Source: Vandiemenella viatica (taxonomy: Eukaryota > Arthropoda > Insecta > Orthoptera > Morabidae). From it: a stretch of 64,000 nt of DNA. The stretch covers positions 173,546,935-173,610,934 of the forward strand of contig CM061921.1 in NCBI GenBank assembly GCA_031002005.1, written 5' to 3'. Of the stretch, positions 1-12,800 are shown piece after piece. The first letter of the stretch is position 1. Each line of letters starts with the position of its first letter. The notes below the pieces were generated by a model. The model saw nothing but the letters and a program-made list of their open reading frames with translations. It was not told the DNA's origin and did not search any database. Made by a program: the position numbers and the translations under genes.

Positions 1-236
1 ATCGCAGGGAACAGAAATGTCTCAAGGTAACAATAAATTAAAAATCATGGTTTACCCTGGCTATTTTAATTTGAAAAAGAAGAGCAAAATACTAAAGTTT
101 ATAATTTTTTTAGTTAAACGGATTATTAATAGTATATTTATGATGAATTTTATAATTACAATGAATCCACCGCTGGCAACAAATTTTACTATACAAAAAA
201 ATTCCAAAAATACCAATCAAATGTTTAAGAAATATA

Positions 237-455
237 GATAGCCTCGCGAGTGAGGGAACGCAGGTTCGAGTCTGCATGTGGCCATCAAGATTTCGGTATT
301 ACATTGTTTCTCGAAATCTCTACACTTGGATAGTTTTATCAGAGTCATGGCCGAGCTTCTTCCCGTTTCTATCCACACTCCTGTTCTGTCTCTCATGTCC
401 TCGACGTCAACTAGGCGAAGGTATAGAAAAAAAAATAGAAATAAATGTATTTTAG
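237..455 (+). repeat. tRNA-derived SINE, family A (diverged copy)
   Basis: A tRNA-like B box (GGTTCGAGTCTGC) is followed by the family A body: GGCCATC, a degenerate version of the TTTCCATGGTTTCCC segment, then GCCGAGCTTCTTCCC and CCTCGACG, ending in an A-rich tail. The same order of blocks recurs about 13 more times in the window, in both orientations. The head is degenerate, so this is an old copy. Nothing suggests a functional tRNA. Confidence 0.7.
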
Positions 456-3110
456 GGTATACTGATTATAAAACAGAAACCATAACCTCTCCTAGACTGC
501 CGGCGAAGAGATTTGGATGAAAATTTCTTCTAGCACCATCTTGCTGCCGGAACAACCTGAGCCAATGAGAAACCCTTATCCACGTAGTCTAGGTAGTTGA
601 CAAAACCCAATGGTTGACAGAAACGATGCTGAAATACCGAACTCTCACTAGAGCGCTTATGCGTAACAGAATCTAGGTTATCAATGTGAACAGGAATGTT
701 TTTCGCGAAACAAGCGTTAACGGATTGTCTATATTCTCTTGTGTCAGTTTGAATTAAAGTCAAGTGGTATATTATGATCACTTTGTGGCTATCAATCGAG
801 AAACTTTGCTTAAAATTATAGAATGCCTGAGACTAGCTTTATTGAACAGAGCTCTTCACATCCCTAGGGAGAGAGAACACGCGGCGGGAAATAATCCTTA
901 TTTACGTACAATCCTTACGGTAATGAACATTTTTCTTTCATAGTTATATTAAGAAATTGTAAGTTTTTTCGTTTAATGCCAGTAAAGTTTTGCTAAGCGT
1001 TTGTTGTTTCACTCTGTCTCTAATCATACTGAAACTAGGGCTTTAGACTACCGAGTGACATTTGTTTCGCGAAGATCGCAGTAAAGTGAACCGGCCGCCT
1101 TTGTTTCGTTTCCGGTGTTCTACGGATTGCTAATGATACCTTCTTTGCAACCGTATAAATTTTTGTTTATTTAGACTTGGTTATTGACGGGAATAGGCCG
1201 AAAGTGCGTATTCCATTGTTTATTTTCAACTTCATACATTTTCAGCATAACTATTCGACATCTCATAGTTTAAATGAGTCAAAAGTTTAAGTAAACGCAC
1301 CAATTGTCAATATGAAATTGTAACAAGTTTGAATTGAAGGAATTACGATGATCCAGATAGTTGTAGATAAAACCAGCAACTTTGTCGGCTTTACTTTTAT
1401 TCTGAACTGGCCCGTATGTTCGTGTGGTTCTCGTCGATGGTAAACAGTTTTTGTAGAGCGTGTGCATACCATAGACCAAACGAGTATCCTGTTAGCAAAA
1501 TCGCCACTTCTGGAAGTACTTTGACTATTAGTTAATGTAAGATTGCTTTACTTTCTACTAAACGTGAGTATGTAAATAATATCATGATAAAATAAACGAG
1601 CGACGTATTCATAGTTTAAACAAGAAAACTATTTCTATTATGGATAAACTCTATGTCGAATATAGGTACATAAGTCTTGTGTGTTCCTTAAATCAACAAA
1701 GGTATCGAACTTAGCTTTATGTATAAACTAAACGATCTTTCGTGCATTTACAACATTAAGTTATTTTTTTCGATATGCGGATATGGTGCTGTGCTAGAAA
1801 TCTAGAATCGACATAGTTGTCAGTCTTCGATGTCTTTTTAAGAGCCCACAGTTATATTATGTAATACACAGAGTATGAAATCCATCACTTACGAAGAACT
1901 AAGTACCACATGTAACCAACCTCCTGATTTACGCAAGCGGCCGGTGTGAATTATGAGATGGGGGAAAGGATTTGTTTCCTGACCGAATTCTCAATATAGA
2001 GGAGGAAACTCAGTGTCGTTATCTATCTGAAAAACGAGTAACTTATTGTGTTCTGTACGATTAGTGTATTTTTGTTTATGTAATGTGTAGTTTATGGGGC
2101 TGGGATTAGGGACCGTCCCAGTATTCGCACAAATGATTGCCGGGATCCACCTAAAATTGTAATCAGGAGGTTGTTACGCGGGTACCAGGACTATAAACAA
2201 GTCCATTGTACCTCCCCGATACAGTGTGCTCAGCCACTTTTGCTGGTTTTTATTTTTTCATTTATTTATATGGACGTTTTTACTAGTGTAAACTTACTTC
2301 TCTGAATCTACAGTATCCACCAGAGGCCATGACTTGTGGAACCTAGGAGAACATCTATTACAAAGTGTCGACTGTAGGAGCAAATGCAGAAGTTTTGTTG
2401 TTGTTGATATATATACATTTTATTCCTACAATATCCCTGGAAATGTTAAATATAATGGAGCAGAAATTTGAAAGTTGCTGAACATGACGTTAAAATGCTT
2501 AGTTAGCGAATGGTATGGTCAGAGGCTTGGATGCTGCAAAAATAAATCTTTAATGTGTGGACAATATCTCATATGGGTGGCGCCTCCCCCCCCCCCCTAC
2601 TACAAACCAGACACTTATTGAAACGCCGTATGTGCTGTCACTTCGTTTCTTGTTACCCTTGATTAGTCCTCCTCCGTGGTTGGAATAAAATCATTGGAAA
2701 TTAATTGGAAAAATTGTGTGACGCTCAGACAGAAACTATTCTTTTACTTACCACGTTGGTGGTAGTATAAGCGAATACTATCAGATTTTGTGATATTTGT
2801 AACGTTAGAAGCCCCTACCAAAAAAAAATAAAAATAAAAATAAAAATGCATCTGGCTGGATAATCTGGCAGAAACGGAATATGAGGTATGCAGGAATATT
2901 TAATTCTTAGATATGTGGATAGCTATTTTTCCCATGTACGAATGAATTAACAACAGTAAATAGACTTTAAAAAAGTGTTTATCCTATTTGCAGAATCTTT
3001 CGGATTACATTACAAATAAAAATGTAATTGGCTTCGTCTGCATCTCTGCAGATGCCGAAGTATCCGTGGGGTAGCATAATTCTTCGTCAGGATCATACAA
3101 TACAGGAATG
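456..3110. other. No recognised gene
   Basis: I see no supportable gene. An 83-codon open frame lies on the minus strand at 530-781, without recognisable motifs. A 17-base inverted motif around AACCTCCTGATT occurs at about 1914-1930 and 2159-2175 and could be the ends of a roughly 260-bp MITE. There is a run of 12 C at 2586-2597 and an A-rich (AAAAAT)n stretch near 2820-2848. The rest looks like unassigned, decayed intergenic DNA. Confidence 0.4.
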
Positions 3111-3119
3111 TCGATTCTA

Positions 3120-3330
3120 TTAAATGTGATCACGAGTAATGTGGAATGGATTAAACTTTGTATGATACTGTACCAGGCGTATTCGTAACGGCAAAATCGC
3201 CGATACATAATCGACCTGAAGATGGCTACTGAGCTAGTTGCCGAAAGCTTGTCGCTTTGTAATAAAATCCGGCTGCAAACCCGAGAAGATTTGTTATCAA
3301 AACATCCGCTGTACATCCACAATAAATATT
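3120..3330 (+). repeat. Possible 3' end of a Penelope-like retroelement
   Basis: The block CTGAAGATGGCTACTGAG, then GCCGAAAGCTTGTCGC, then AATAAAATCCGGCTGCAAAC, has the order seen downstream of GIY-YIG endonuclease genes in Penelope-like elements. A comparable ACGAAGGCTG...GCCGAAAGCT block follows the endonuclease scrap at 18.3-18.5 kb. No coding sequence survives here, so the call is weak. Confidence 0.3.
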
Positions 3331-3639
3331 GAGTATGCGGATGCTAAAGCGGATGTAGGAAATTACACGAATGTTCGGCACTTGCGGATGCGGAGGTCCG
3401 TTACATCCCTATTTGAACACTACGTGCAGTCACTATCTGTACGTTACTGACTGTTCGTCCGCCTAAATCGAGTGACTGGTAGGAGCCCTCATCGCGGGAA
3501 GCTGTTTCTCCATTATCCCTTGAGTTAAGGGATTCATTTCAGAAGCTCTTGTCATCTTCACATTGACTTCTTTGGTTTTCTGTTTCCGTATAACTGTATT
3601 ATTTTCTTTCTCATATTTTTCCTTTCTGTTGAGCCTCTT

Positions 3640-4215
3640 TTTTGTCATTATTTGTTTTATTTTTAAATTATTTTAGTTTTATTTTATATTTTTTACTGTT
3701 TTTTTTCTTTTTTTAGATTAGTAGTGCTTACTTCTCGAACTGTGAAATTTTTTGTTTAATAACACTGGGTTGTCGCCCGTCAGCAGCTGAACTGGTCTTT
3801 TGTGTGGACCCACTGTGCAAGAGAGCGTATTACGTGGTTATCTCCCTCTTTCGTTTTCTTATAGAATTCCTTTGCCAGCGGTCTGAATGTCTCCCGAAGT
3901 CTTCGGATTCTTGTTATCTTGTGGAGGATATGTGTTGGAAATTTTTGTGATAGGTGAAGTGCTATTTCCAGCTCCTTGTTCCGCATTATTTTTAGCTTCT
4001 CGTCGTGCGTCTTTGCGACATATGCTCATGCTGCTGATGCATATTCCAATACCGGACGCAACCAGTGCCTGTTATATTTTGAATTCGCATCTGAGTGGTA
4101 GTGTACTATTGTGATTCAGCACTGTCTGGAATTATCCCAGCCGATGGTTGACTCTGCACTTGATATCTTCCATGTACGGCTTGTGTACTAATTTTGAATC
4201 AAGGGTCACCCTAAG
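3640..4215 (-). pseudogene. Non-LTR retrotransposon (jockey-like) C-terminal relic
   Basis: Read on the minus strand, the stretch from about 4215 to 3780 encodes, across frameshifts, the region after the reverse-transcriptase core. A YLRVTLDSKL block is followed by RCEFKI.QALV, RPVLEYASAA.AYVAKTH, and then a 68-codon open frame (3986-3780) containing EIALHLSQKFPTHILHKI and AKEFYKKTKEG. This order is typical of the C-terminal thumb and tail of jockey-type LINE proteins. Beyond the stop, 3640-3715 is A-rich on the minus strand and may be the eroded 3' tail. The catalytic part is absent and at least two frame breaks are present, so it is a dead 5'-truncated copy. The clade is uncertain. Confidence 0.65.
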
Positions 4216-4555
4216 ATACCAAAGAGCCTAAGTATCTGACGTGTTGGCTGACGCCTCCGCGTCAACATGGTGGTCTGTACTTCAGTGTCAAACCACCTTT
4301 ACACGTAATGAAATTCTGTCCCAACAAACCACGAACGTTTGAAAACCTCCAAGGGTGAATAGTTGACGTTTTCATTTTGCTAGATTGAAAATCAAGTTTG
4401 CTAGTCTCTCGCTGCTCCTCTTAGTTGACTGGAAACGGGAATTTGATTCTTGACTAAATTTTATGTGCCTACTTTAACAAAAAAAAAAAAAAAAAAAAAA
4501 AAAAATTGGATGAAACAAACAAGAAATTAAAATTTCTAGAATTTTTATATTAATT
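4216..4555. other. Gene-free stretch with 27-bp poly(A)
   Basis: No coding signal. A pure run of 27 A at 4479-4505 could mark the 3' end of an otherwise unrecognisable plus-strand retroposon. Confidence 0.5.
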
Positions 4556-4775
4556 TGGGTATTGGCGCCGTAACAATCGTAATTGGCATTTCAGTTCTCG
4601 GTATGTGCAGGTGTAAACAGAGCACCAGAGTTTGAATTTCATTGATAAAATTAGTTCTACCATGTTTTGCAAAAATTGACGGGCTGACGGGAGATGCGTG
4701 GGCGAGCATTGTCGTGGAGTATGTCCATGAAACGATTTGGTAGAGACTACACTACCATTTTCCAACCAAATGTCA
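4556..4775 (-). pseudogene. Possible mariner/Tc1-type transposase scrap
   Basis: On the minus strand near 4735-4665 the frame reads FMDILHDNARPRISRQ, resembling the HDNARPH motif that carries the second catalytic aspartate of mariner-family transposases. The sequence after it does not align with the usual PPYSPDL block in any frame, and stops are frequent. An open frame on the same strand at 4550-4765 is in a different frame and is probably a shadow. Weak, motif-only call. Confidence 0.35.
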
Positions 4776-5231
4776 ATCTCTCCTTCACGTGGTGTACCCT
4801 GTTTGCAAGTACGAGGCTCTGGTGACTAAAAGATTCCAGGTATAAGGAGTCACCTACTACTTGCCAACGGCCTCCTAAAGGAGGGCGGAAGAGCGGTGAG
4901 CGGTTCAGGGCACCCTCTCGCACTTGGGGAAGGAAACGGACCCTTAAGGCGGGTGAATCAGTGGCAAGGGTATGTAGAAGGCAACGGGAAACCACTGCAT
5001 TAAAGACACAAAGGGTATCCCGAGGACAGGTAATCCTCTCACATGACATATATCATGATGGCTTCTTCCTCGGTAAAATATCCCGGAGGTAAAATAGTCC
5101 TCCAATCGGATCTCCGGGTGGGGACTGCTCAGGGAGGAGTCATCAGAATGGATATAAACATTCTACGAGAAGGAACGAGGAATTCTACAAGTCTGAATAG
5201 GGCAGGTAGGTCAGAAATCTAAAAAAGGGAG

Positions 5232-5820
5232 TTGGAACAACTTAAGTTAGATGTTGTTGAGATTAGTGAGATTAAATGGAAGGACCCAAAGGATTTCTGG
5301 TCTGGGGAACACAGGATAATCAGCACACAAGCCGTCAATGCAGTCACTGGTGTAGGATTTGTAATGAACAAGAAAGTAGGGAAACGGGTGAGTTATCATG
5401 AACAGTTTGTTGACAGGATTATTTTGATTTTGGTGAGAAACTAAGCCCACCCCAGCCATGTTAGCACAAGTGCATATGCCAACGTCACAGGAAGATGACG
5501 AAGAAATGGAGAAAATATACGCCGAAGATACAGAATTAATCCAATATGTGAAGGGGGAGGAATTTCTTATAATCATGGTTGATTGGAATGCGATAGTGGG
5601 AGAAGGAAAAGAGGGGAATACTGTAGAAAGTTTCGTCTAGGAGAAAGAAATGAGCGAAGATGCAGGTTGTTATAATTTTGTGACAGATATAAGCTAGTTA
5701 TGGCAAACGCACTGTTTAAGAACCATGCAAGAAGTATATACACCTGGAAACGTCCTGGGGATACAGGTACATATCAGCTAGATTATATCATTGTCAAACA
5801 GAGAATCAAGTTCTAGACTG
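5232..5820 (+). pseudogene. LINE endonuclease (EEP fold) pseudogene
   Basis: This corresponds to the apurinic-like endonuclease that nicks target DNA to prime reverse transcription. The first open segment (5232-5444) has LDVVEISEIKWKD and GVGFVMNKKVG, matching the early strands of the exonuclease-endonuclease-phosphatase fold. The second (5458-5640, shifted frame) ends in VDWNAIVGEG, equivalent to the family GDFNA motif; the aspartate and asparagine remain. A third piece near 5715-5810 reads SIYTWKRPGDTGTYQLDYI, the region preceding the DYI block. Two frame changes and a TAG near 5638 separate these pieces. The N-terminal residues before LKLDVVEISE are not clear. No functional product is expected. 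Confidence 0.75.
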
Positions 5821-6029
5821 AGAAGCGTACCACAAGCAGACAGAGACTGTGACCATAAATTGATATTAATGAAGCGCATGCTGAAACTCAAGCGAATAGG
5901 GAAGCAGTATAAGCAGAACAGACTGGAAGTGAATAAACTGAAACAATCTAGCACGAGAGAAAAATTTGCAGAAATGGTAGCCTAAGAAGTAATTCTAGAA
6001 GGAGCTCAACGGAGGAGGAATGGAACGCA

Positions 6030-7904
6030 TTAACGACCGAAATAATGAAAGGTGGTAAAGAAACTTTTGGCTTTAGGGAACAAGCTGCCCGAAAACCTAG
6101 GATCACAGAAGAAATTTTGGATCTGATAGATCAGTGGAGAAGGTTCAAAAAAGCTCAGGATAAAGCAGGAAGAGAGCAATACAAACACTTTAGAAACCAA
6201 ATAAACAGGAAATGCAAAAATGCAAAATAAAATGGCTAGAAGGAAAGTGTGAGGAAGTAGAAAAGAAATGGTCGTAGTTAAAACAGATGTTCCATAAAGG
6301 AAGATCAAACAGAATTTTGGAGAAATGAATAAAACACGTGTAAACATTAAAGCTGCAGACGGGAAACCTGTTTTAAGCTCAGATGATATAGCTAACCAAT
6401 GGAAAGAATTCATTGAGAAACTGTATGGTGGGGACAATAGCGTAATGGAAATGGAAGGTGATGTTGATATTGATGACTTAGGAAATTCTGTTTTTTGGGC
6501 AAAATTTAATAGTGCTTTGAATGACTTGAAACAAATAAGGCAGTTGGAATTGATGAGATCCCTTCAGAACTTCTTAAATCCCTGGGAGACGAAGGAATCG
6601 ATTGATTATTCAAGCTGATTTCAAATCGTTATGAAACAGGAGAAATTCCAATTGATTTTAATAAAAATGTTGTCTTCGCACTTCCGAAGAAAACACAAGC
6701 CAACAAATGTGAGAATTATCGCAACATTAGTCTTACGTCACATGGTTAAAAATTACTGAACAATGGAAAGGGTAGTAGAAGATATAGTTGGTGAAGATCA
6801 GTTTCAGTTAAGAAAAAATCATGGTACGTGGAAGCAATTCTGGTATTAAGATTAATATTTGAATGGCGGATCAAGAAAAATAAATAAACTTTTTTCGCGG
6901 TTGTTGATTTAGTAAAAGTTTTGATGATGTAAGTTGGGACAACATATTCAATTTTTCAGTCTCTAAAATAAAGAGATTGAAATATACTTTATAAGATACA
7001 TAAGAATCAAGTAGCTATAGTAAAGTAGAGATCCCTAAGAGACATGCATGAGTTAAAAATGGTGTGAGACAAGATTGTATTCTATCCCGTTAATATTCAA
7101 CTTGAATGTAAAAGAAGCAATAAAGGAAATAAAAGAAAAATATTCATGTGGCAAAAGTGTTCAGGGAGAAAAAATCAGTACGCTACGATTTGCTGATAAC
7201 AGTGTCTTGTTATGAGGAATAGCTGAGTATATTGAAAATACTGAATGGCATGAAAAAAATACTGAAGGATGATTTTGGACTTAATGTAAATCAAAGCAAC
7301 ACAAAAGTGATGGAATGTAGCAGAAAGATACCAATACAAGGAGATTAAATATAAAAGTAAGATGGGATGCAATAGGAGAGGTAAGTGAGTACTGTTACTT
7401 GGGAAGCAAAATTACAACCGATGGCCGAAACAGGAATGATGTTAAAAGCAGAATAGCGATAGCAAAAAGAGCCTTCATGAAAAAGATAAATCTTTTAGTT
7501 TCAAATATTGATTTAGGAATTAGAAAGAACTTTTTAAAACTCTACTTGTGGTGCACAGCACTTTATGATAGCGAAACATGGACTTTAGGAATACCGGAAA
7601 GAAAGAAAATTGAGCATTTGAAATGTGGTGCCACAGAAGAATGCTGAAATTTAAGTGGACAGACAAAGTACGAAATGAACGAGTGTTGGAAATGATGGGT
7701 GAGGAAAGAAGTTTGTGGAAGAAACTTACAGAAATAAGAGACAGGCTGGTAGGTCATATTTTGAGACATGCTGGATTGGTTAATTTTCTGGTAGAGGGTA
7801 CAGTCGAAGGTAAGGACTGTAGAGGAAGACAGAGATTAGAATATATGAAGCAGATAATTGAGAACGTGGGTTGTAAGGGATATGTAGAGATAAAAAAAAA
7901 AAAA
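6030..7904 (+). pseudogene. LINE reverse transcriptase and C-terminal region, broken
   Basis: Linker segments (6045-6230 and 6325-6618) include KPRITEEILDLID and ADGKPVLSSDDIANQW. The polymerase core starts near 6540 as AVGIDEIPSELLKSLGDEG in a shifted frame, followed by NVVFALPKKTQANKCENYRN. The catalytic block near 7174-7212 reads LRFADNSVLL, so the second aspartate of the usual FADD box is Asn (codon 7198-7200) and a stop follows. After this come VSEYCYLGSKITTDGR, the open frame 7399-7647, and 7623-7988 with KWTDKVRNERVLEMMGEE and VGHILRHAGLVNFLVEGTVEGK, the usual tail. Many frameshifts and the lost catalytic residue mean it is dead. Confidence 0.8.
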
Positions 7905-7999
7905 ACTCTCTGGGCATTTGCTCCACATTCCGCTTCTTCGGTTCTGAATTTTCTTTTTTTCACAATCGGTGGTAACGTGGTTATTTAGAAGATCAATTC

Positions 8000-8395
8000 A
8001 ATTCAGAAGAACCGAACCGAAGGCGAGAAATATTGAGGATGAGCGTAAGCATTCTCCACGACAACGCTCACCCGCATGTAGCACCTTCAAACTCTCAAAA
8101 CGCTCCACAACTGTGGTTGGAACATAACGGTACATCCACGCTATAGTGCGGACTTGGCATCTAGTGTCTACCTTCTTTTCCCTTGGCTGAAATAACATCT
8201 GACCGGAAGACGATTTAGCACAGCAGAGGTGAAAGGTGAAGTTTAACGCTTACTCAAAAACATGGCTGTGAGCTGGTGTGATATGGGCTTACACAATTTG
8301 TCACAGTCGTTACAAAAATGCATCGATCGAAATGGTGATTATGTTGTTAAACAGATAATTGTTCAACGTTTAAAAAGATCTATAAATTAGAAAAT
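8000..8395 (+). pseudogene. Mariner transposase relic (C-terminal half)
   Basis: From about 8050 the plus strand reads ILHDNAHPHVAPSN, the block with the second catalytic aspartate. About 90 bases on comes YSADLASSVYLLFPLAE, which matches the YSPDLAPSDYHLFP block, except that the third catalytic aspartate position is now Val. The C-terminal end follows in another frame: WYDMGLHNLSQSLQKCIDR and NGDYVVKQ. This segment order is diagnostic for mariner transposase. A second relic at 34.8-35.4 kb is similar along its length. No start or N-terminal DNA-binding region is visible. The catalytic substitution and frameshifts make it non-functional. Confidence 0.75.
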
Positions 8396-9230
8396 ATAAA
8401 TAGATTTTGTATATCAAATGTTTTGGACACCTTACATTTGGTATTGTCCTCGTACTAAACGGCTGAAAGATTAATGAGCTTCCATCAGAGTTGAAATATG
8501 AAACAAAGAAATTAAAAGTTTATTTTACTAAAGTAAATATGCATATAATTCTGGTGTCTCATAGTTGATTACAATTAGAAGTGGATTCGTTAGTAACTGG
8601 ACTCCGCAGGCCGTCTTTATTTACAAATTGATGATACACAATACTGAAGGCTTTAAAACCCAGATCGCATTTGGAATATATTAAGAGTCTGCATTTGCAG
8701 CAGAGTCCTGGAACATATCTAAGGCTCCAAAATTGTATTTTTTATGCAAAAACTAATTACTCAATCCAAAATGACACATTTATTTAGGAAGAAATGGCCC
8801 TTTATAATACACTCGACATCAAATAACCCACAAAATCATAAACAAGATGAAATAAGTTACATACTAAGCATATTAAGCTCAATCCCACTAACTAAGAAAA
8901 ACTAATTAATGAAAACTCAACACTATAAAGGAAACGGAACAAAAATTAACATAAACCACGCACAGATTACGCAATTAACAGGAAAACAATAAAACAAATA
9001 GAACAAGGATAGATTAAATAACACAACCAAACATTTGCAACTCAGTAACCGTCAGACAAACACATCCACAACACAAAAAACTATAAAAAAAGCCTCGCAA
9101 ACCACAAAGGACACTCAAAATGACACTCAGTGACAGAAGAACACATACAAACACCGAATCTATACTTATAATAAATCTGTACATTAAATGAATTTTGAAA
9201 ATTGTAAATGGAGAAAGCATTACTAATGAT
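8396..9230. other. Gene-free; T-poor, A+C-rich strand at about 8810-9150
   Basis: No coding signal. From about 8810 to 9150 the plus strand is strongly depleted in T and rich in A and C, with scattered CACA and ACAAAC words. It resembles the composition of the A+C-rich repeats at 29.1-30.4 and 33.3-34.1 kb, but I found no shared long block. Confidence 0.4.
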
Positions 9231-9239
9231 ATAGAAGCC

Positions 9240-9880
9240 AAAACCGTATTTTTTTATTTTTGTCTCTCTGTCTGTATGTTCGTATCTTTGAAAGCGCATG
9301 AAACCATCAGATGGATTTGAATGAAACTTGGCATAATTAAAACAGACACTATGTCTTAACATTCAGAATAATTTTTATCCCGACAAATGATAGTTTTCCC
9401 GTGGGATAAGTTGTACAAGTTAAGTATCCTTGAAAATCAAGCTCAAACTACAGAATGGATTTGAATGCAACATGGCATAATTATAAATGATACTATGAAT
9501 TATCAGTTAGAATACATTGTATCGTGAAATCAATAGTAATCCCGTTGGATAAGTGATGAAAGTTAAGTATATTTGGAAGCGTGTGACGCAGAAACGACCG
9601 CATGGATTTGAGTAGAATCTGACATCATTATAACTGATACAATGGGTTAACATATAAAATACTTTTTATCTCGAAAATCGATAATGTTCATGAGAGAGAT
9701 AAGAGATGAAAATTGAGGGACATTGAATGCGAATTACGCTGAAACAACCGGATGGATTTATATGAAACTTGGCATAGATATAACTGATATTATGGATTAA
9801 AATACTTTTTATCCCGAAAAACAAATTGTTCCAGTGGATAGGTGATGAGATTTACGGTATAAATTTAGTTTGTAATGGTA
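9240..9880 (+). repeat. Tandem array, about 145-bp unit, four copies
   Basis: The core ATGGATTTGAATGAAACTTG recurs in diverged form near 9312, 9457, 9602 and 9752, each followed by GGCATAATTATAACTGATAC-like sequence and then TTTTTATCCCGA and GGATAAGTGATGA. Spacing is about 145 bases. The array opens with CTCTCTGTCTGTATGTTCG. Such modules occur in arthropod repeats; I cannot name the family. Confidence 0.75.
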
Positions 9881-12800
9881 TGCAAGTCGAACAACGTGCA
9901 CAGAATGTAATGAGCGTGGCGGGGATGTCAAAGAGTGAGCTGTAAGATTCACGGGTGGGCCACGCTATACACACAACCGTACGCATAATGCATTTCTTGA
10001 CTGAGAAAATCTGAGCACCCAGACATATTCATTACGTTTACCACTAATCCGAAGTTCACATAGATAAGAAGTTCTGAAAAAACAACCACCCACAATCGAC
10101 ACGATATTGTTGCTATAGTATTCCATCTGAATTTCTCACTGAGAAGAATGTATTTGGTTCATCGCTTTAATTTATGTACAGTGTAAAATGGTAAAAAAGG
10201 GGTTTGCCGCATACACACATTTTTTTATGGCTGCAGGAAAATATGTGTCTTAACGACGTCGATAGCACAATAAGCCCAGAAATTAGAGACCCTATGTATG
10301 ATCCTTCTCCATAAACTATCGTAAAAATACATATCACTGCACGGCCCTTGCGGCACCGTTAATACTAACTCACCTGCCTGCGAGATTGCCGTTGCACAAA
10401 GAAATTTCCGAAAACGCCGGTCTAGCGAACGGTAGCAGGGGAGGATGGTTATACATCATATCTTCGATGTTTACCTATACATGGTAGTTTTAACAGCGTT
10501 CAGTCACTCAAGTACAATTGCAAATATGTGAACAAAGATAGCGATCAAGCAACCACTGCAATGGAGATGTGGTCACTCGATACCCATGCGGCCGATACAC
10601 TAACCCATCAGAAGCTGTTTGCGTATTCTTAGTTTTCTGATACATTAGAGGTACTCGCCAGTCACAAATCCTGATGTTCACGTAGAGGGTGAGCAACGCA
10701 TATTATGTCCCTAATACTGTAGGTGAGCGTTTAGGTAATCTAAGCAAAGTACCTTCCTTGCCTTTTTCCGGTTATGTGTGACGGGAAACTTCGCTAAAAC
10801 ACTGCCGTACAACGACGTATTTGTCCGCTACACCTACAGACAAGGTGTATTTAATAACCCAACAGAGATATCGCAGTAGAGGGTGTTCTGCAGAGGAGTT
10901 TTTAAGACATGGTCACGACCCCAATGTGTCTTTGAATCTTTGCCTGACGACTATTCAACATACGTACAGTTTTGTCTGCCGCTGGAAATCCTCTGGCAAA
11001 TTAAACCCGCAACACTCAAATGGTGAACAGCTTGGTAACAGATAATACTCTCAAACAAGCCATTACTGTACTGAAATAATGGCAACTCTACGAGAACTCT
11101 ATTTTTCTGTTATCAGGGGTAGATCACTCAGCATAACAGAAGAACAGCGGAGGGTCTTCCTTCGTGTTTGCGTTATGTCTATAAACAGCTCATGGGAACA
11201 TTTGTAACAAAATTTATAGTGGGCACAAATACGCAATGAAGAAGCAAAATTGCACTAGGTGTGGAATTCTTTCTTGGTGGTAAAACTGTATATGCCGTGT
11301 TAAAAATACTATAGAATTAAAAACACCGGTTTTTGGTCTCACGTGAAATAGTAACAAAGCGCGCTTTTTTGAGGTTGTTGTCTGATTGTACGGGATGAAT
11401 GTACCATGGCTTAACGAAATGGTTTGTCCTGCCATCAGTACAATACAGGATATTTGGTAAAACTAAAGACCGATAGGAGGAATCACAATGTTGTTATGTG
11501 GTGACATCAGGTAAACACTGCCTGTATTGCTACGAGGCAAAAGAGCAAATGAATTCAATGACTGTCTCAGAAGCTCATGTATCTGGCCTCACATGAGATT
11601 GCGCTTGATAATCAAAATGCGTTCATTTAGTTGTGGCGACAGTTCTCACATTTATTGCTCGAAATCGGTAACGATAATTTTCCGAAAGAAGAAGGAAAAG
11701 TTAGACTTCCACCTAACTTATGTGTAGTCGTTCCTTGTTATAAGGAATTAATTATATCAGCTTACGGTGAAACAGAGAAAGCAACAAATAGAGAGAACTC
11801 TTGGCTCTGAGTGCGAGCTATATTCTCGCAACAATCAAGCTGTGTTTATTAACAACACCATATCAACTCGCGCAGATTGTGAAAATATTACCTGTAAACC
11901 CTCAAAACGGGTCGTGGAGCAAGGCGAGGCCACCATCTACCTTTTTGAGATCTTAAATTCTTTAAATGTACCCGTCGCATGCATTAAATTTAAAGGTTGA
12001 TGTGGTTTTTATCCTGTTGTGAAATTTAAGTCCTTCAGAATTATGTATCGGGACCCGACTTAAAGTGACCACTTTGCAGCGCAACTTAATAGAAGCAATG
12101 ATTTTGACTGGATGCGGTGCCGGGGAACAAATTTCTGTTCCGCTTCAAGCACGTACAGTTTCGGGTAAGCGTCTGATTTGCTATGGCGACAAAGGACCTG
12201 CCGGAAAAATGGCTAGGAACCACATGGCATTATTATTTCCACATACTTTGCAATAGTGAAAGTGCAGTTGCACGGGGAATTGTTTTTACTCAAATCAAAA
12301 CTATTTATTTTGTTTACAGATTCGATTCTGCTGTAAATAAATATAAAATTGTATCAAATTGATATTGCTCCTTACAGTACGTAACAAGTTTGGAGTTACA
12401 AAATAATTACATGCATAATAGCAAATGTTTATTAGAGATATAGCTTGAGGTAATTCTGGTCCTTAATAGAAAATTCCTAGTAGCTTTGTATTTGATGCAG
12501 GATTGTCCAAAATTCAACTTCAAATTTTGGTAATTAACATGGAGAGTACATGTGAGGTGTATTTTAATTCTAATCCACTCGCTATTTCTTGCAGTAATAA
12601 TTCATATGTAATAGAAGTTTGGGGTAGCTGAAGATAGTTATGTATGAGATAATTTCAATTGATATAAAAATTATATAAAGAAGCCTCTCAAAATGAGGAA
12701 GAGTTAAGAATATAGGATGTTAACAATGATGTCCAATTGATATAGAGGCTAAGTATTTAATGAATAATGAGTTAGAATAAGTAAATTTTGCTAATGATAT

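Larger units (their letters stand above)
4800..7904 (+). mobile_element. RTE-like LINE, near full length, inactive
   Basis: The 5' part (about 4850-5160) has GTAGAAGGCAACGGGAAACC and GGATCTCCGGGTGGGGAC, as in the 5' regions of arthropod LINEs annotated as craniofacial-development-protein-2-like. An endonuclease follows, then a linker, reverse transcriptase and a conserved C-terminal tail, ending at an A tract (7893-7904). At about 3.1 kb it is close to the usual RTE length. All domains are in order on one strand but in different frames with many stops. A mariner relic begins about 100 bp downstream. Domain order is seen; the RTE assignment is from memory of the family. Confidence 0.8.

Noticed and set aside
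1914..2175. Short inverted motif as a MITE
   Set aside because: Arms of about 17 bases with an indel, no target duplication and no second copy in the window; too weak to list as an element.
4747..5049. 100-codon minus-strand frame
   Set aside because: Antisense to the LINE 5' untranslated region.
5247..5576. 109-codon minus-strand frame
   Set aside because: Antisense of the LINE endonuclease region.
6030..6437. 135-codon minus-strand frame
   Set aside because: It is the antisense shadow of the LINE linker and polymerase at 4.8-7.9 kb.
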